Below, one piece after another: positions 27,266 through 35,424 of a DNA stretch of 64,000 nucleotides (positions within the stretch are counted from its first letter, which is position 1; every line of letters begins with the position of its first letter). The stretch lies in assembly GCF_002836255.1 (NCBI RefSeq), contig NZ_PJAU01000054.1, positions 1 to 64,000 of the forward strand, read 5' to 3'. The translations under genes and the position numbers were made by a program. The stretch is from Colwellia sp. 75C3. Its GTDB lineage: Bacteria > Pseudomonadota > Gammaproteobacteria > Enterobacterales > Alteromonadaceae. The notes under the pieces are model-generated. The model ran no database searches and was not told the DNA's origin. It was given only the letters and a program-made list of their open reading frames with translations.

Positions 27266-28231
27266 ATGTCATCACCAAGACGAGATAAAAATTCAAAGTC
27301 AGCCGTACTTATTGGCGTTGGATTAAGACATCAACACTTTGCTGATGCATTAACAACGCCATCAAATATTGATTTTGTTGAAGTACACTCAGAGAATTTT
27401 TTTGCACAAGGCGGCGCTACACAAAGTGTATTAGCTCAAGCCAGTGAAAAATATGCTATTAGTTTACATTCAACGGCTATCGGCTTGGGCTCCGCACAAG
27501 GAGTGCCAAGCCACTATTTGCAAAAGTTAAAACAGTTAGCGAGTACTTGCAAACCAATATTAATGTCAGACCATGCTTGCTTTAGTTGGAGTCAATTAAA
27601 GGGCCAACAAGTGCATGCGGGTGATTTATTGCCTTTAGCCTACAACGTGCAAACCCTTAGGGTGCTAGCGCATAACATTGACCGTGTTCAGCAATATTTA
27701 GGTCGCTCATTGTTAGTGGAAAACTTATCCGCTTACATTCAGTTTCCTCAAGCATATATGTCTGAGACTGAATTTTTAGTAACGCTGTCAGAGTTAACTG
27801 GCTGTAAATTATTAGTCGATTTAAACAATATTATAGTTACTGCAAACAACATTAATGCTGAAAATCCCTTAGCGTATGCTCAACAATGGTTAGCCGATAT
27901 TCCAACGACTATGGTCGGCGAAATTCATCTGGCTGGTTTTACTCCCGTTAATGAAGGTGCATTGGTTATTGATGACCATAGCCAAGCCGTCTCAAGCCAA
28001 GGATGGCACCTATATCGCAACGCATTAGAGCGTTTCGGTAAAGTCCCCACCTTAGTTGAATGGGATAATAACTTGCCTAGCTGGCAAAAATTAATCGCAG
28101 AAGCAGACAAAGCGAGAGTTATTGCCGAGCAAGTTTTTGGCGACAGTAATTCAACAAAAGCGAGAGAACTTAACGGGGCACTTAACAATACATTTAACAC
28201 TGAGATTAAGCGTGAACTTGCCCATGAATAA
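27266..28231 (+). CDS. bufB: BufB: MNIO-family (DUF692) bufferin-modifying oxidase
   Basis: 321 residues from the ATG at 27266, chosen for GGAG eight bases before it; a GTG 30 bases upstream lacks a ribosome site. The TIM-barrel carries the family's iron ligands in LRHQHF, FVEVHSENFF, LHSTAIGLGS, MSDHACFSW, LVENLSAY, LLVDLNNI, GEIHLAGF, IDDHSQ and LVEWDNNLP. DUF692 enzymes (MbnB, BufB, TglH) use two or three irons to modify peptide cysteines oxidatively. It overlaps bufC by eight bases (ATGAATAA). Confidence 0.88.
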   Translation: MSSPRRDKNSKSAVLIGVGLRHQHFADALTTPSNIDFVEVHSENFFAQGGATQSVLAQASEKYAISLHSTAIGLGSAQGVPSHYLQKLKQLASTCKPILMSDHACFSWSQLKGQQVHAGDLLPLAYNVQTLRVLAHNIDRVQQYLGRSLLVENLSAYIQFPQAYMSETEFLVTLSELTGCKLLVDLNNIIVTANNINAENPLAYAQQWLADIPTTMVGEIHLAGFTPVNEGALVIDDHSQAVSSQGWHLYRNALERFGKVPTLVEWDNNLPSWQKLIAEADKARVIAEQVFGDSNSTKARELNGALNNTFNTEIKRELAHE

Positions 28232-29066
28232 CAACGACTCAAAAGACAACTCGCTGCAAAGTGATTTTGAGCAAGTCGCACAACAACAGCAAGCGCTGAT
28301 AGCAACCATATTTCCACCTGCAGATGATGCCGTGATTGGTGATTTCGACCCTCGTGGCATAGCAATATATCGCAATAATTTATTAGCGACCGCTCAACAA
28401 GCACTGGCGATAAATTTCCCGACTGTTTTAACGTTAATCGGTAAAGATTTATTTAATTATGCTTGTCGTGAATTATTAATCACCTCACCGCCTAAACACG
28501 GTGATTGGGCACTTTGGGGGGAGAGTTATCCGACAATACTCTCTGGTGTAGCACAATTATCTGACTACTCTTTTGTTGCTGATATTGCGCAAATAGACTG
28601 GTTTAGGCAACAAAGTATGCGCGCCAAAGACACGGTTATTGAACAAACAAGTCTACAACTATTGGCTACACACGATATAGATGAACTTTATATAGAACTA
28701 TCGCCGAGTCAATCTTGTATGGACTCTCGTTATCCAGTGATCGAATTTTGGTCGTCAAATCAACCAGCTGATGAATCAGACGCTACCGAGAATAACAGAC
28801 AGCAATACCTTAATACCGCGGTAGAAAAGTTAGCACAAAGTGATTTTTCACAGCAAGTACTGATATATCGACCTCACTTTAACGCTGAAATACGCGAATT
28901 ATCGATAAGTGAATATCATTGGCTAACACTGATAAACCAGGGGGTAAGCATAGGTAAGGCGTTAGACATAATGAGCAAAAATAACAAGCTTGAAAATGAC
29001 TTTGACTTCGCCCAGTGGATTGGTCAAGCGCTTGAACAAAACCTTATTAGTCGCTTGAAAGTTTAA
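28224..29066 (+). CDS. bufC: BufC: DUF2063 partner protein of BufB
   Basis: 280 residues from the ATG at 28224, which overlaps the bufB stop; a longer frame upstream lies entirely inside bufB. The N-terminal half has the DUF2063 pattern (IFPPADDAVIGDFDPRGIAIYRNNLLATAQQALAINFPTVLTLIG...ELLITSPPKHGDWALWGESYP). The C-terminal half is less conserved. BufC/HvfC proteins bind the precursor and bring it to the MNIO enzyme. The DUF2063 name 'putative DNA-binding' is misleading in this context. Confidence 0.85.
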   Translation: MNNNDSKDNSLQSDFEQVAQQQQALIATIFPPADDAVIGDFDPRGIAIYRNNLLATAQQALAINFPTVLTLIGKDLFNYACRELLITSPPKHGDWALWGESYPTILSGVAQLSDYSFVADIAQIDWFRQQSMRAKDTVIEQTSLQLLATHDIDELYIELSPSQSCMDSRYPVIEFWSSNQPADESDATENNRQQYLNTAVEKLAQSDFSQQVLIYRPHFNAEIRELSISEYHWLTLINQGVSIGKALDIMSKNNKLENDFDFAQWIGQALEQNLISRLKV

Positions 29067-29183
29067 CCTCCTGAGTAAAGCACTAGCTCGAAGAACAAAA
29101 CTCTCACTCGAAGAAGAAAGCACTAACCACAATAATTTAACCAGCAAACAACACAACAAATTTACTAGCCAAGGAAAACTATC

Positions 29184-29648
29184 ATGACAACAATTACTCA
29201 ACGATTTATTCAACCTTACAGCCAAACTAGCCAACTGCTTAATTATTTACAGCCCATTGCATTACTTGGCGCAAGGCTTTACGTAGCTTGGGTATTTTTT
29301 GCAGCTGGACTCACCAAACTAAGAGACTGGGATTCCACTTTATTTTTATTTGAAGAAGAATACAGCGTGCCGTTTATTCCCTTTGAACTGGCTGCTTATT
29401 TAGGTACTGCCGGAGAGTTAATATTACCTGTGCTATTGGTACTAGGCATAGCCAGTCGCTTTAGTGCCTTGGGCTTAACCGTTGTTAATATTGTTGCAGT
29501 AATTAGTTTATCAGAGATTGCGCCAGCGGCACTTTACTCACACGTTATATGGGGCTTACTCTTATTACAGATAGTGCTATTTAGCGCAGGGAAATTATCA
29601 TTAGATAACGTATTTAAAATAGCATTATTGAAAGATAAAATAAGTTAG
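29184..29648 (+). CDS. DoxX-family membrane protein of the bufferin operon
   Basis: 154 residues with four hydrophobic segments (IALLGARLYVAWVFFAAGLTKL, AAYLGTAGELILPVLLVLGIA, LGLTVVNIVAVISL, VIWGLLLLQIVLFSAG). ARLYVAWVFFAAGLTKLRDW is the DoxX/SURF4-like signature. AAGGA precedes the ATG. It lies 118 bases after bufC and is the usual fourth gene of gig/buf operons. Its role there is unsettled. Confidence 0.85.
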   Translation: MTTITQRFIQPYSQTSQLLNYLQPIALLGARLYVAWVFFAAGLTKLRDWDSTLFLFEEEYSVPFIPFELAAYLGTAGELILPVLLVLGIASRFSALGLTVVNIVAVISLSEIAPAALYSHVIWGLLLLQIVLFSAGKLSLDNVFKIALLKDKIS

Positions 29649-29695
29649 AAAAAATTTTGTTTAAGTAGCGATAATAACGCCAGATTCCCCTGTGA

Positions 29696-30208
29696 GATAA
29701 AAGAGCTATTGATCTAACGATTTTTTATCTCAAGCGGCGCGAAGCTGATATTGCCATTCGAAGTTTTCACCCAACGCAAAATGATTTAATCGCTAAAAAA
29801 ATAGGTGAAGAAGTTATTTGGCTTTACGGTACGCAGGAATACTTAGATCAGCTACCGATAATAACCAACTTCTCGGAACTTAAAGATATACAAATCATTG
29901 GTTTTGACAGTAGTTCACTAACTGATGTGCTGAATAAACAAGGTTGGCAATTATCAAAACAAAACTTTTCACTGATTACATCATTCCAATTATTACAGCT
30001 CGCACTATGTAAAGAAGGGCAAGGTGTTATTTTCTATCCTGAACAGATGGGCGATATAGAGCCTACCTTAGTTCGTGCGTATGAACATTTGGGTCCAGTA
30101 ATGACGCTGCCTGTTTGGTTGGTGTGTCATCAAGAGTTGCGGACCAGCCTTAGAGTTCGTCGGGTATTTGATTTTATTGCCACTGAATTAAGTGACAATT
30201 TTTATTAA
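29696..30208 (+). pseudogene. Headless LysR-family regulator remnant
   Basis: From 29696 a 170-codon frame reads without interruption to the stop at 30208. It encodes only the effector-binding part of a LysR protein (LKRREADIAIRSFHPTQND...GEEVIWLYGTQEYLDQLP...LALCKEGQGVIFYPEQMGD...VWLVCHQELRTSLRVRRVFDFIATEL). An in-frame stop precedes it, and the N-terminal HTH is missing; the 47 bases back to the DoxX stop hold no trace of it. A 5' deletion is the simplest explanation. Confidence 0.75.
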
Positions 30209-30550
30209 AAAAGGGGTTATACCTCATTCAGAAATAAGTTTAACATTCCCTTTTACCACAAAGAAGACATTAGCAAAAAATGTTAGATTGTAATTTGGAT
30301 TAGATTTTGTATCGATAACACCTCAAAAAGAGATCCTGATTATCTAATATTGCCAACATAACGGGGAAAAATATAAGTGATTACTTGGAAGAAAAGACTC
30401 AAGCGGTTTGTCTGGATTGATATTTAAAATATAAATATGGTGTTCTCCAAAGTTAAACCAATCAATTCTAGTATCAAGCAGTGAATACCTTGTAATGCCC
30501 TTCTAACAAGCTATTATTAACAAGACATCACCACTGCAAGTAGGACTTAT
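30209..30550. other. Non-coding interval containing a 22-base repeated motif
   Basis: 342 bases between the LysR remnant and the solute-binding gene. It holds one copy of a 22-base sequence also found at 45546-45567 (see repeat entries) and the promoter of the next gene. Confidence 0.5.
30297..30318. repeat. 22-base exact repeat, left boundary copy 1
   Basis: Identical to 45546-45567, in the same orientation; it begins GGATTAGATTTT and ends ATCGATAA. A GTTAG lies a short distance before both copies. The sequences after the motif differ. It marks one edge of the segment that carries the solute-binding gene. Confidence 0.75.
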
Positions 30551-31357
30551 ATGATTATTAATGGAGCTAATAAAATTAAGATGCCTAATTTATTTACTCC
30601 TAATATGCTAAGAAAATCCCCCCTTAATATGTTGTTACTTTTCCTTTTAACATTGATGATAGCTTTTTCTTCTTTTTCTCAAGAAGTAAAAATTAAAATA
30701 GCCATTGGCGACGACTTGCCTCCTTGGATACTTGGCAATGGGCAGTCAGGTATTTTAATTGATTTGGTTAGAGACTGCTTGAACTCTACCAATTATGAGC
30801 TAGAATTTATCGCCTACCCATATGCCCGACGGCTTGTTGCATATAAAAAAAATGATGTTGATGCAGTTATAAATATCAATACTAAGGTCATTGCCAACGA
30901 ACAGTTGGTTGGATTTTTCACTGGCAATCTATATGCTTATGAAAATTTCGCTTTTTCCCTATCTGAAAACAACTTTTCAGTAAAAGAAATCAAAAATTTA
31001 GAGCAATATAGTTTGCTTGCATGGCAAGGTGCGATTAATCACCTTGGTGGCGAGTACGCCGATATGGCTAAAGGAAATCCAAGATATACTGAAACTAGCC
31101 GTCAAAATAATCAGGTGAGGATGTTATTTAGAAAGCGAGTCGATTTTATCCAACTTGATTATCAGATGTTCCGTTATCACAAAACAAAATTAATAAAGGC
31201 AAATGAGATTGACAGCAGACTAGATGTTTCATCATTCGCGCTTTTTGGTAAAAGCCCAAATGGACTGATGTTTAAAAATAAAGAATTAAGGGATATCTGT
31301 AGAAGTCAATTAGAGAAAGTTGAGATGAAAAATAAATATAAAGACATATCACCGTGA
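30551..31357 (+). CDS. Periplasmic solute-binding-like protein (SBP_bac_3 type)
   Basis: 268 residues. A long N-region is followed by a hydrophobic signal (MLLLFLLTLMIAFSSFSQ). The mature start, KIKIAIGDDLPPWILGNGQSGILIDLVRDCLN, is typical of family 3 periplasmic binding folds that occur without transporter genes. YPYARRLVAYKKNDVDAVININTK follows. AGGA lies upstream of the ATG. No transporter genes adjoin it. Such orphan proteins are common in Alteromonadales and may be sensors or remnants of transport systems. The ligand is unknown. Confidence 0.7.
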   Translation: MIINGANKIKMPNLFTPNMLRKSPLNMLLLFLLTLMIAFSSFSQEVKIKIAIGDDLPPWILGNGQSGILIDLVRDCLNSTNYELEFIAYPYARRLVAYKKNDVDAVININTKVIANEQLVGFFTGNLYAYENFAFSLSENNFSVKEIKNLEQYSLLAWQGAINHLGGEYADMAKGNPRYTETSRQNNQVRMLFRKRVDFIQLDYQMFRYHKTKLIKANEIDSRLDVSSFALFGKSPNGLMFKNKELRDICRSQLEKVEMKNKYKDISP

Positions 31358-31403
31358 GTACACAGTTATGTTTAGCAGCATACAAACTATGCAACAGTAT
31401 CGA

Positions 31404-31487
31404 TATATTAGAAAATATATCGCAAAAAACCTATCTCTAAAGTCAGCAATGCGCACTTTCCAGACCATATTTCTCATTCTTTTGTAG
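31404..31487. repeat. Right boundary repeat, copy 1
   Basis: About 80 bases resembling 46712-46790 in the same orientation. The best-matching cores are ATTAGAAAA.ATAT and CTAA.G.CAGCAA.GCGCA. It contains a local palindrome, CGATATAT...ATATATCG, near 31400-31421. Together with the 22-base left motif it brackets the solute-binding gene. Confidence 0.5.
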
Positions 31488-31493
31488 GCACAA

Positions 31494-31517
31494 AAAACCA
31501 GCTTTATAGCTGGTTTT
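31494..31517. terminator. Bidirectional rho-independent terminator
   Basis: AAAACCAGCT (31494-31503), loop TTAT, AGCTGGTTTT (31508-31517). It lies between convergent genes (solute-binding protein and M50 protease), with A-run and T-run on the proper sides for both. Confidence 0.85.
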
Positions 31518-31569
31518 AATTAATGCTTATCAACAAAGCTTATATTCTATGCAAACGATGACTACTAGA

Positions 31570-32673
31570 CTAACTAGCCAATATTTTAAGTGGCAGTGAC
31601 AACGCACCATTGCCCGTTTGGCCAACAAACCAAATAATTGCACTTAAGCCACCTACAGTAAGTACATACCACAAGGCTGATACGATTTGCGCATATCGAT
31701 TAAGCGGTAATAAATCACTTAAATGTCGACGTTTGTATTCAAAGAATATCTCAATGCTACCGATAGCCAGTAAAAATCCTAATAGCGCTAAACCAAAGTG
31801 ATAACTAATATAGACACCTAATACAGCGCCTAATACACAAGCGACTAGACCCACTTTAGAGTTGATTGAAAAGGCGATACTTTTAAGTACATGGCCACCA
31901 TCTAAAGGTAATACCGGTAACATATTAAATAAATTGAGTAGCGCATTAAATACCGCGAGTCCCGCCAGTATTTCTATATCGGTAAGCCAATATCCCACTA
32001 AACAAGCGAGAGATAATATCAAGCCAAAAAATGGCCCCATGATGGAAATTACAATATCTTGCCAGCGAGTATTAATTTTGTCATCGCTAAGGGCTAAACC
32101 ACCAACAAAGGGGATGAGATAGATACCTTTAGTTTTCAAACCAAAGTATTTCATCGCCTTGATATGACCATATTCATGAAAAACTAAACAAAGGATAAGT
32201 GCGATGGCAAATTCAATTGAAAATAACCAGCTATAAGCCGCCAAACTACCGGCAGCAAATAATACTTTAATCACCTTGGCGCTTTTCAATAATTTTAAGC
32301 CAAGTCCTGCCATACCAACGAAGCTAAACTTCATCGGCTGCTTTTCACCTGGCATGACTTGACGTTGTTCGATATCTTTTTCATTAAGGCTATTTTCATG
32401 CAATAGCTCATTATTAACTAACAGTTTAAATTGCAAATCAAAAGGCTGCCATTGCAATGAACCACTCAGCTCGACGTGTAACTCGACCTGCTCAGTTTGT
32501 CCTTCACCCTCAGTTCTTAGGGTAAATTGATGTAAAAATGATTCACCATCTGCATTAGCATTAGCACTAATTTGCGAGACACATTGATCATCCCAAAAGA
32601 GTTGCTGCCATCCAGCCATTGAACCTTCTAACCGTAGCGTTTTGCCTAAACATTCTATTTCTAATAATTGCAC
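31570..32673 (-). CDS. M50 (site-2 type) membrane metalloprotease
   Basis: 367 residues. About 120 soluble residues form a beta-rich N-domain with no known motif. They are followed by membrane segments carrying LCLVFHEYGHIKAMKYFG (HEYGH zinc site) and NMLPVLPLDGGHVLKSIAFS, the LDG motif that supplies the third zinc ligand. GPFFGLILSLACLVGYW is the usual following helix. S2P-like proteases cut transmembrane substrates such as anti-sigma factors. No anti-sigma gene is adjacent, so the substrate is unknown. Confidence 0.82.
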   Translation of the reverse strand: MQLLEIECLGKTLRLEGSMAGWQQLFWDDQCVSQISANANADGESFLHQFTLRTEGEGQTEQVELHVELSGSLQWQPFDLQFKLLVNNELLHENSLNEKDIEQRQVMPGEKQPMKFSFVGMAGLGLKLLKSAKVIKVLFAAGSLAAYSWLFSIEFAIALILCLVFHEYGHIKAMKYFGLKTKGIYLIPFVGGLALSDDKINTRWQDIVISIMGPFFGLILSLACLVGYWLTDIEILAGLAVFNALLNLFNMLPVLPLDGGHVLKSIAFSINSKVGLVACVLGAVLGVYISYHFGLALLGFLLAIGSIEIFFEYKRRHLSDLLPLNRYAQIVSALWYVLTVGGLSAIIWFVGQTGNGALSLPLKILAS

Positions 32674-32701
32674 TTAATTAACTTAACCTAATTCAACAAT
32701 A

Positions 32702-32750
32702 ATAAACCTTGCCCGATTATCGCTATATTTACTAATGCAGCAAGGTTTAT
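32702..32750 (-). terminator. Hairpin between the EamA and M50 genes
   Basis: ATAAACCTTGC (32702-32712) pairs perfectly with GCAAGGTTTAT (32740-32750). It lies just beyond the EamA stop on the minus strand. The 27-base loop is long, so efficiency is uncertain. Confidence 0.5.
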
Positions 32751-32759
32751 CGATAAAAA

Positions 32760-33677
32760 TTAACTTAACTTGGTTATTAATCTTTTTGTCGCTGCCTTAT
32801 ATTGCTGTAAGTACGCTTTCAGCTGTGCTGTTTTGATCAAACCAATCATTAGCCCAGCAATTACCAATATACAGGCTATCGCTTTCACCCAACCTATTTG
32901 CTCTTGGTAAAAAATAGCACTACCCAATAAACCAAAAATAGGTACCAATAAGGTTAACGGAGCAACGGTACTTAATGGATATTTCACCAATAAGCGATTC
33001 CAGACCCAGTAACCAAATAAGGTAACTGGATAGGCTTGAAATAACACAGAGAAAATAACAGAGCGATTAAAGAGTGAATTCAATGTTATTAATTGCTCAG
33101 GATCACTTTGTAAAAAAACCAGCGTAAATAGAGGTAACGGCGCAAACAACATACCCCAAATACTAAACGCAAAAATTTCTTGGGTGCCTGCTTTTTTGAC
33201 AATAATACTGGTAATACTCCAAGACAAAGAGGCTATCAAAATAAGTATTAAGCCTAACGTTGTCACTGAGCCATCGGTTACCGATACACTTAAAACCAAA
33301 CCCAGAATGGCAATAATACTGCCAACCACTTTCATGGCAGCAACGCTTTCTTTAAGTAAAAAATACCCCACTAACAAACTAATGACAACATTCATCTGCA
33401 ACAATACCGAAGCCATACCAGCAGAAAGCCCTGCCTGAATTGACCAACTACCCATGCCCCAAACACCAATGGCGAAAATCAATCCATACCCCATTAAATA
33501 CCGCCACTTCACCTGTGGTCGTTTAACAAAAAATACAGCAGGAATGACAGCTAAAGTGAAACGTAATGCTGTGAGTAACAGAGGATCAATTTCGCTGACG
33601 CCAAGTTTGATCACTGAAAAATTCAGTCCCCAAATTATCATCACAAAAATACCCAGTAGTAGATCTCTATTGTTCAT
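32760..33677 (-). CDS. EamA-family (DMT) transporter
   Basis: 305 residues with ten hydrophobic helices in two EamA repeats (IWGLNFSVIKLGVSEIDPLLLTALRF at the start; FGYWVWNRLLVKYPLSTVAPLTLLVPIFGLLGSAIF in the second half). The pattern matches RhtA/YdcZ-like metabolite exporters such as EamA. It is divergent from a MocR regulator across a perfect inverted repeat, a common arrangement in which the regulator controls an amino-acid or vitamin-related exporter. Substrate unknown. Confidence 0.85.
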   Translation of the reverse strand: MNNRDLLLGIFVMIIWGLNFSVIKLGVSEIDPLLLTALRFTLAVIPAVFFVKRPQVKWRYLMGYGLIFAIGVWGMGSWSIQAGLSAGMASVLLQMNVVISLLVGYFLLKESVAAMKVVGSIIAILGLVLSVSVTDGSVTTLGLILILIASLSWSITSIIVKKAGTQEIFAFSIWGMLFAPLPLFTLVFLQSDPEQLITLNSLFNRSVIFSVLFQAYPVTLFGYWVWNRLLVKYPLSTVAPLTLLVPIFGLLGSAIFYQEQIGWVKAIACILVIAGLMIGLIKTAQLKAYLQQYKAATKRLITKLS

Positions 33678-33756
33678 TATTCGTCCTTATAATTCGTTTT
33701 TATAAACGTTGGTTCAATAGCAACTATTATTAATGAAAGTCAGAAAGAGAACAGAT

Positions 33757-33803
33757 ACAATTATAGAAATAAAAAAGAGTACAATTTATATTTCTATAAT
33801 TGT
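33757..33803. promoter_or_regulatory. Perfect 15-bp inverted repeat, likely MocR operator
   Basis: ACAATTATAGAAATA (33757-33771) is repeated exactly in inverted orientation at 33789-33803, with a 17-base spacer. It lies in the 198-base gap between the EamA exporter and the MocR regulator. The arms start 32 bp apart, roughly three helical turns, so a dimer could bind both on one face. Confidence 0.6.
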
Positions 33804-33875
33804 CACAACGTAATAAAGTGGCAAACTGAAGTAACAACGGTAGCTTTAGTTCAAATTTAGAAGGTGAAACAAAGT

Positions 33876-35312
33876 ATGAGATATATTGACCTCGCTCAAA
33901 TGTATATCGCAGACATCAGCAGTGGAAAACTGTTGCAACATAGCCGTATGCCCTCATTAAGAAAATTTAGGCAACAGCACTTAATTAGTATGACTACGGC
34001 ACTTAACTGTTACCAACATCTTGAATCCTTAGGCTGGATACTTGCTAAACCACAATCGGGCTATTTCGTTTGCGGGCAACGAACAGCTAATGAGAAACCC
34101 GAGCTTATTGCTTTTGAAAGCATCATGACAGCGCCAAAGTTACCTTCTGCAGATACTTTCGCTCAACAGAATAATTCGGTTAATAACGCGATTGTAGGTC
34201 CTCTAGGAGTTGCACGTATCTCTGCAGACTTTATCCCACTCGATAAATTACAGCACAGTTTTCGTCGGGCACTTAAACGACAAGGCAACAATATTAGTTT
34301 TTATCCTGATGTGCAGGGAGAAAAAATACTGAGGGATACACTCAGTACTCACTTTAAAAGTTATGACTTTCATATCCCCAGCGATGAATTGTTAATCACT
34401 AATGGTTGTATGGATGCCATTCGAACCGCGATAGAAATATGCACTGACATTGGTGATGCTATCGCCATAAGCTCACCTTGCTTTAATGGTTTATTAGACA
34501 TGTTGGCGGCACTTGGCCGTAAAGTTGTCGAAATTCCGTCAACAGAGCAAGGCATTGATCTTGTTCAGCTTGAACAACATATGAAGAGTAATCAGATTAA
34601 AGCTGGCTTGTTTTGCACTTCTCATATGAATCCCCAAGGCATTTCTATGACCGCATTACAAAAGCAGCACTTAGTTAAACTTGCTGAAACGTATAAAATT
34701 CCGATCATAGAAGATGATGTTTATATTGAATTAGCACACAGTAAAGTGATGCCATTACCGGCAAAACATTGGGATACACAGGGTTATATTTTATGGTGTG
34801 GCTCTGTTTCAAAAACAATCGCCGCGGGTTATCGATTAGGTTGGTGCTGGCCAGGTCGCTTTGCTTCGCAATATTTACAAAAGCGTAAGTACTGTAATCA
34901 AGGCGTATCTTCGCCGGTGCAACTCGCCCTCGCTGATTTTATTAGTAATGGTGATTATGCTAAACACCTAAAAAAATTGCGTATCGCAATACAGCAACAT
35001 ACTTTAAGTTATCAACGTTACTTAACAAAAAACTTACCTGTTACCAGTAAAATCAGCTCACCTTCAGGTGGTTTTGTTCTGTGGATCCAGGTGCCAAATT
35101 TAAATGGCCGTAAACTACTTGAGCAAGCAAATAAAGAAAATATTGATATACGTATTGGTGAGCAATTTAGTACCCGTGACTTGTACCAAGACTACTTTAG
35201 GTTAAATACCGGTTTTACCATCACGGAAGCTAATGATAAGAATAATGACAATCAAGACGAAGTAGATAAACAACTTAACAAGTTGATGGAGTTAATAAAA
35301 GTAGCCAGCTAA
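33876..35312 (+). CDS. MocR-type regulator (GntR HTH fused to aminotransferase domain)
   Basis: 478 residues from the ATG at 33876; a GTG 12 bases earlier overlaps the ribosome site AAGGTG and is less likely. The N-terminal GntR HTH is MPSLRKFRQQHLISMTTALNCYQHLESLGWILAKPQSGYFV. The rest is a class I aminotransferase fold with the PLP lysine in WCGSVSKTIAAGYRLGW and the PLP-binding NGCMDAIRTA and CTSHMNPQG. MocR proteins such as GabR and PdxR sense PLP-amino acid adducts. The divergent exporter is the likely target. Confidence 0.88.
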   Translation: MRYIDLAQMYIADISSGKLLQHSRMPSLRKFRQQHLISMTTALNCYQHLESLGWILAKPQSGYFVCGQRTANEKPELIAFESIMTAPKLPSADTFAQQNNSVNNAIVGPLGVARISADFIPLDKLQHSFRRALKRQGNNISFYPDVQGEKILRDTLSTHFKSYDFHIPSDELLITNGCMDAIRTAIEICTDIGDAIAISSPCFNGLLDMLAALGRKVVEIPSTEQGIDLVQLEQHMKSNQIKAGLFCTSHMNPQGISMTALQKQHLVKLAETYKIPIIEDDVYIELAHSKVMPLPAKHWDTQGYILWCGSVSKTIAAGYRLGWCWPGRFASQYLQKRKYCNQGVSSPVQLALADFISNGDYAKHLKKLRIAIQQHTLSYQRYLTKNLPVTSKISSPSGGFVLWIQVPNLNGRKLLEQANKENIDIRIGEQFSTRDLYQDYFRLNTGFTITEANDKNNDNQDEVDKQLNKLMELIKVAS

Positions 35313-35365
35313 AAATAGGCCTTTATTTTAGTCCGAAAATAACAGAGCTAATAGACACGTAACAG

Positions 35366-35400
35366 TTAATAGCAGTCATCAATATGATGGCTGCTATTAA
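35366..35400. terminator. Bidirectional terminator hairpin
   Basis: TTAATAGCAGTCATC (35366-35380) pairs with GATGGCTGCTATTAA (35386-35400), with a single G-T pair and a five-base loop. It separates the convergent MocR and CurA-like genes. Confidence 0.7.
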
Positions 35401-35424
35401 TACGTTGAAAGCTATTTATATAAG

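Noticed and set aside
28122..28223. Longer N-terminus for the BufC (DUF2063) protein
   Set aside because: The extra 34 codons lie inside the bufB coding sequence in another frame; the ATG at 28224 overlapping the bufB stop is the natural coupled start.
29086..29140. Similar CTCGAAGAA-containing strings as a tandem repeat
   Set aside because: Only two short, imperfect copies; too little to call a repeat.
30238..30288. GTTTAAC...GTTAGAT as attC core sites left of the 22-base motif
   Set aside because: In AT-rich DNA these degenerate cores occur often by chance, and the sequence between them does not fold convincingly.
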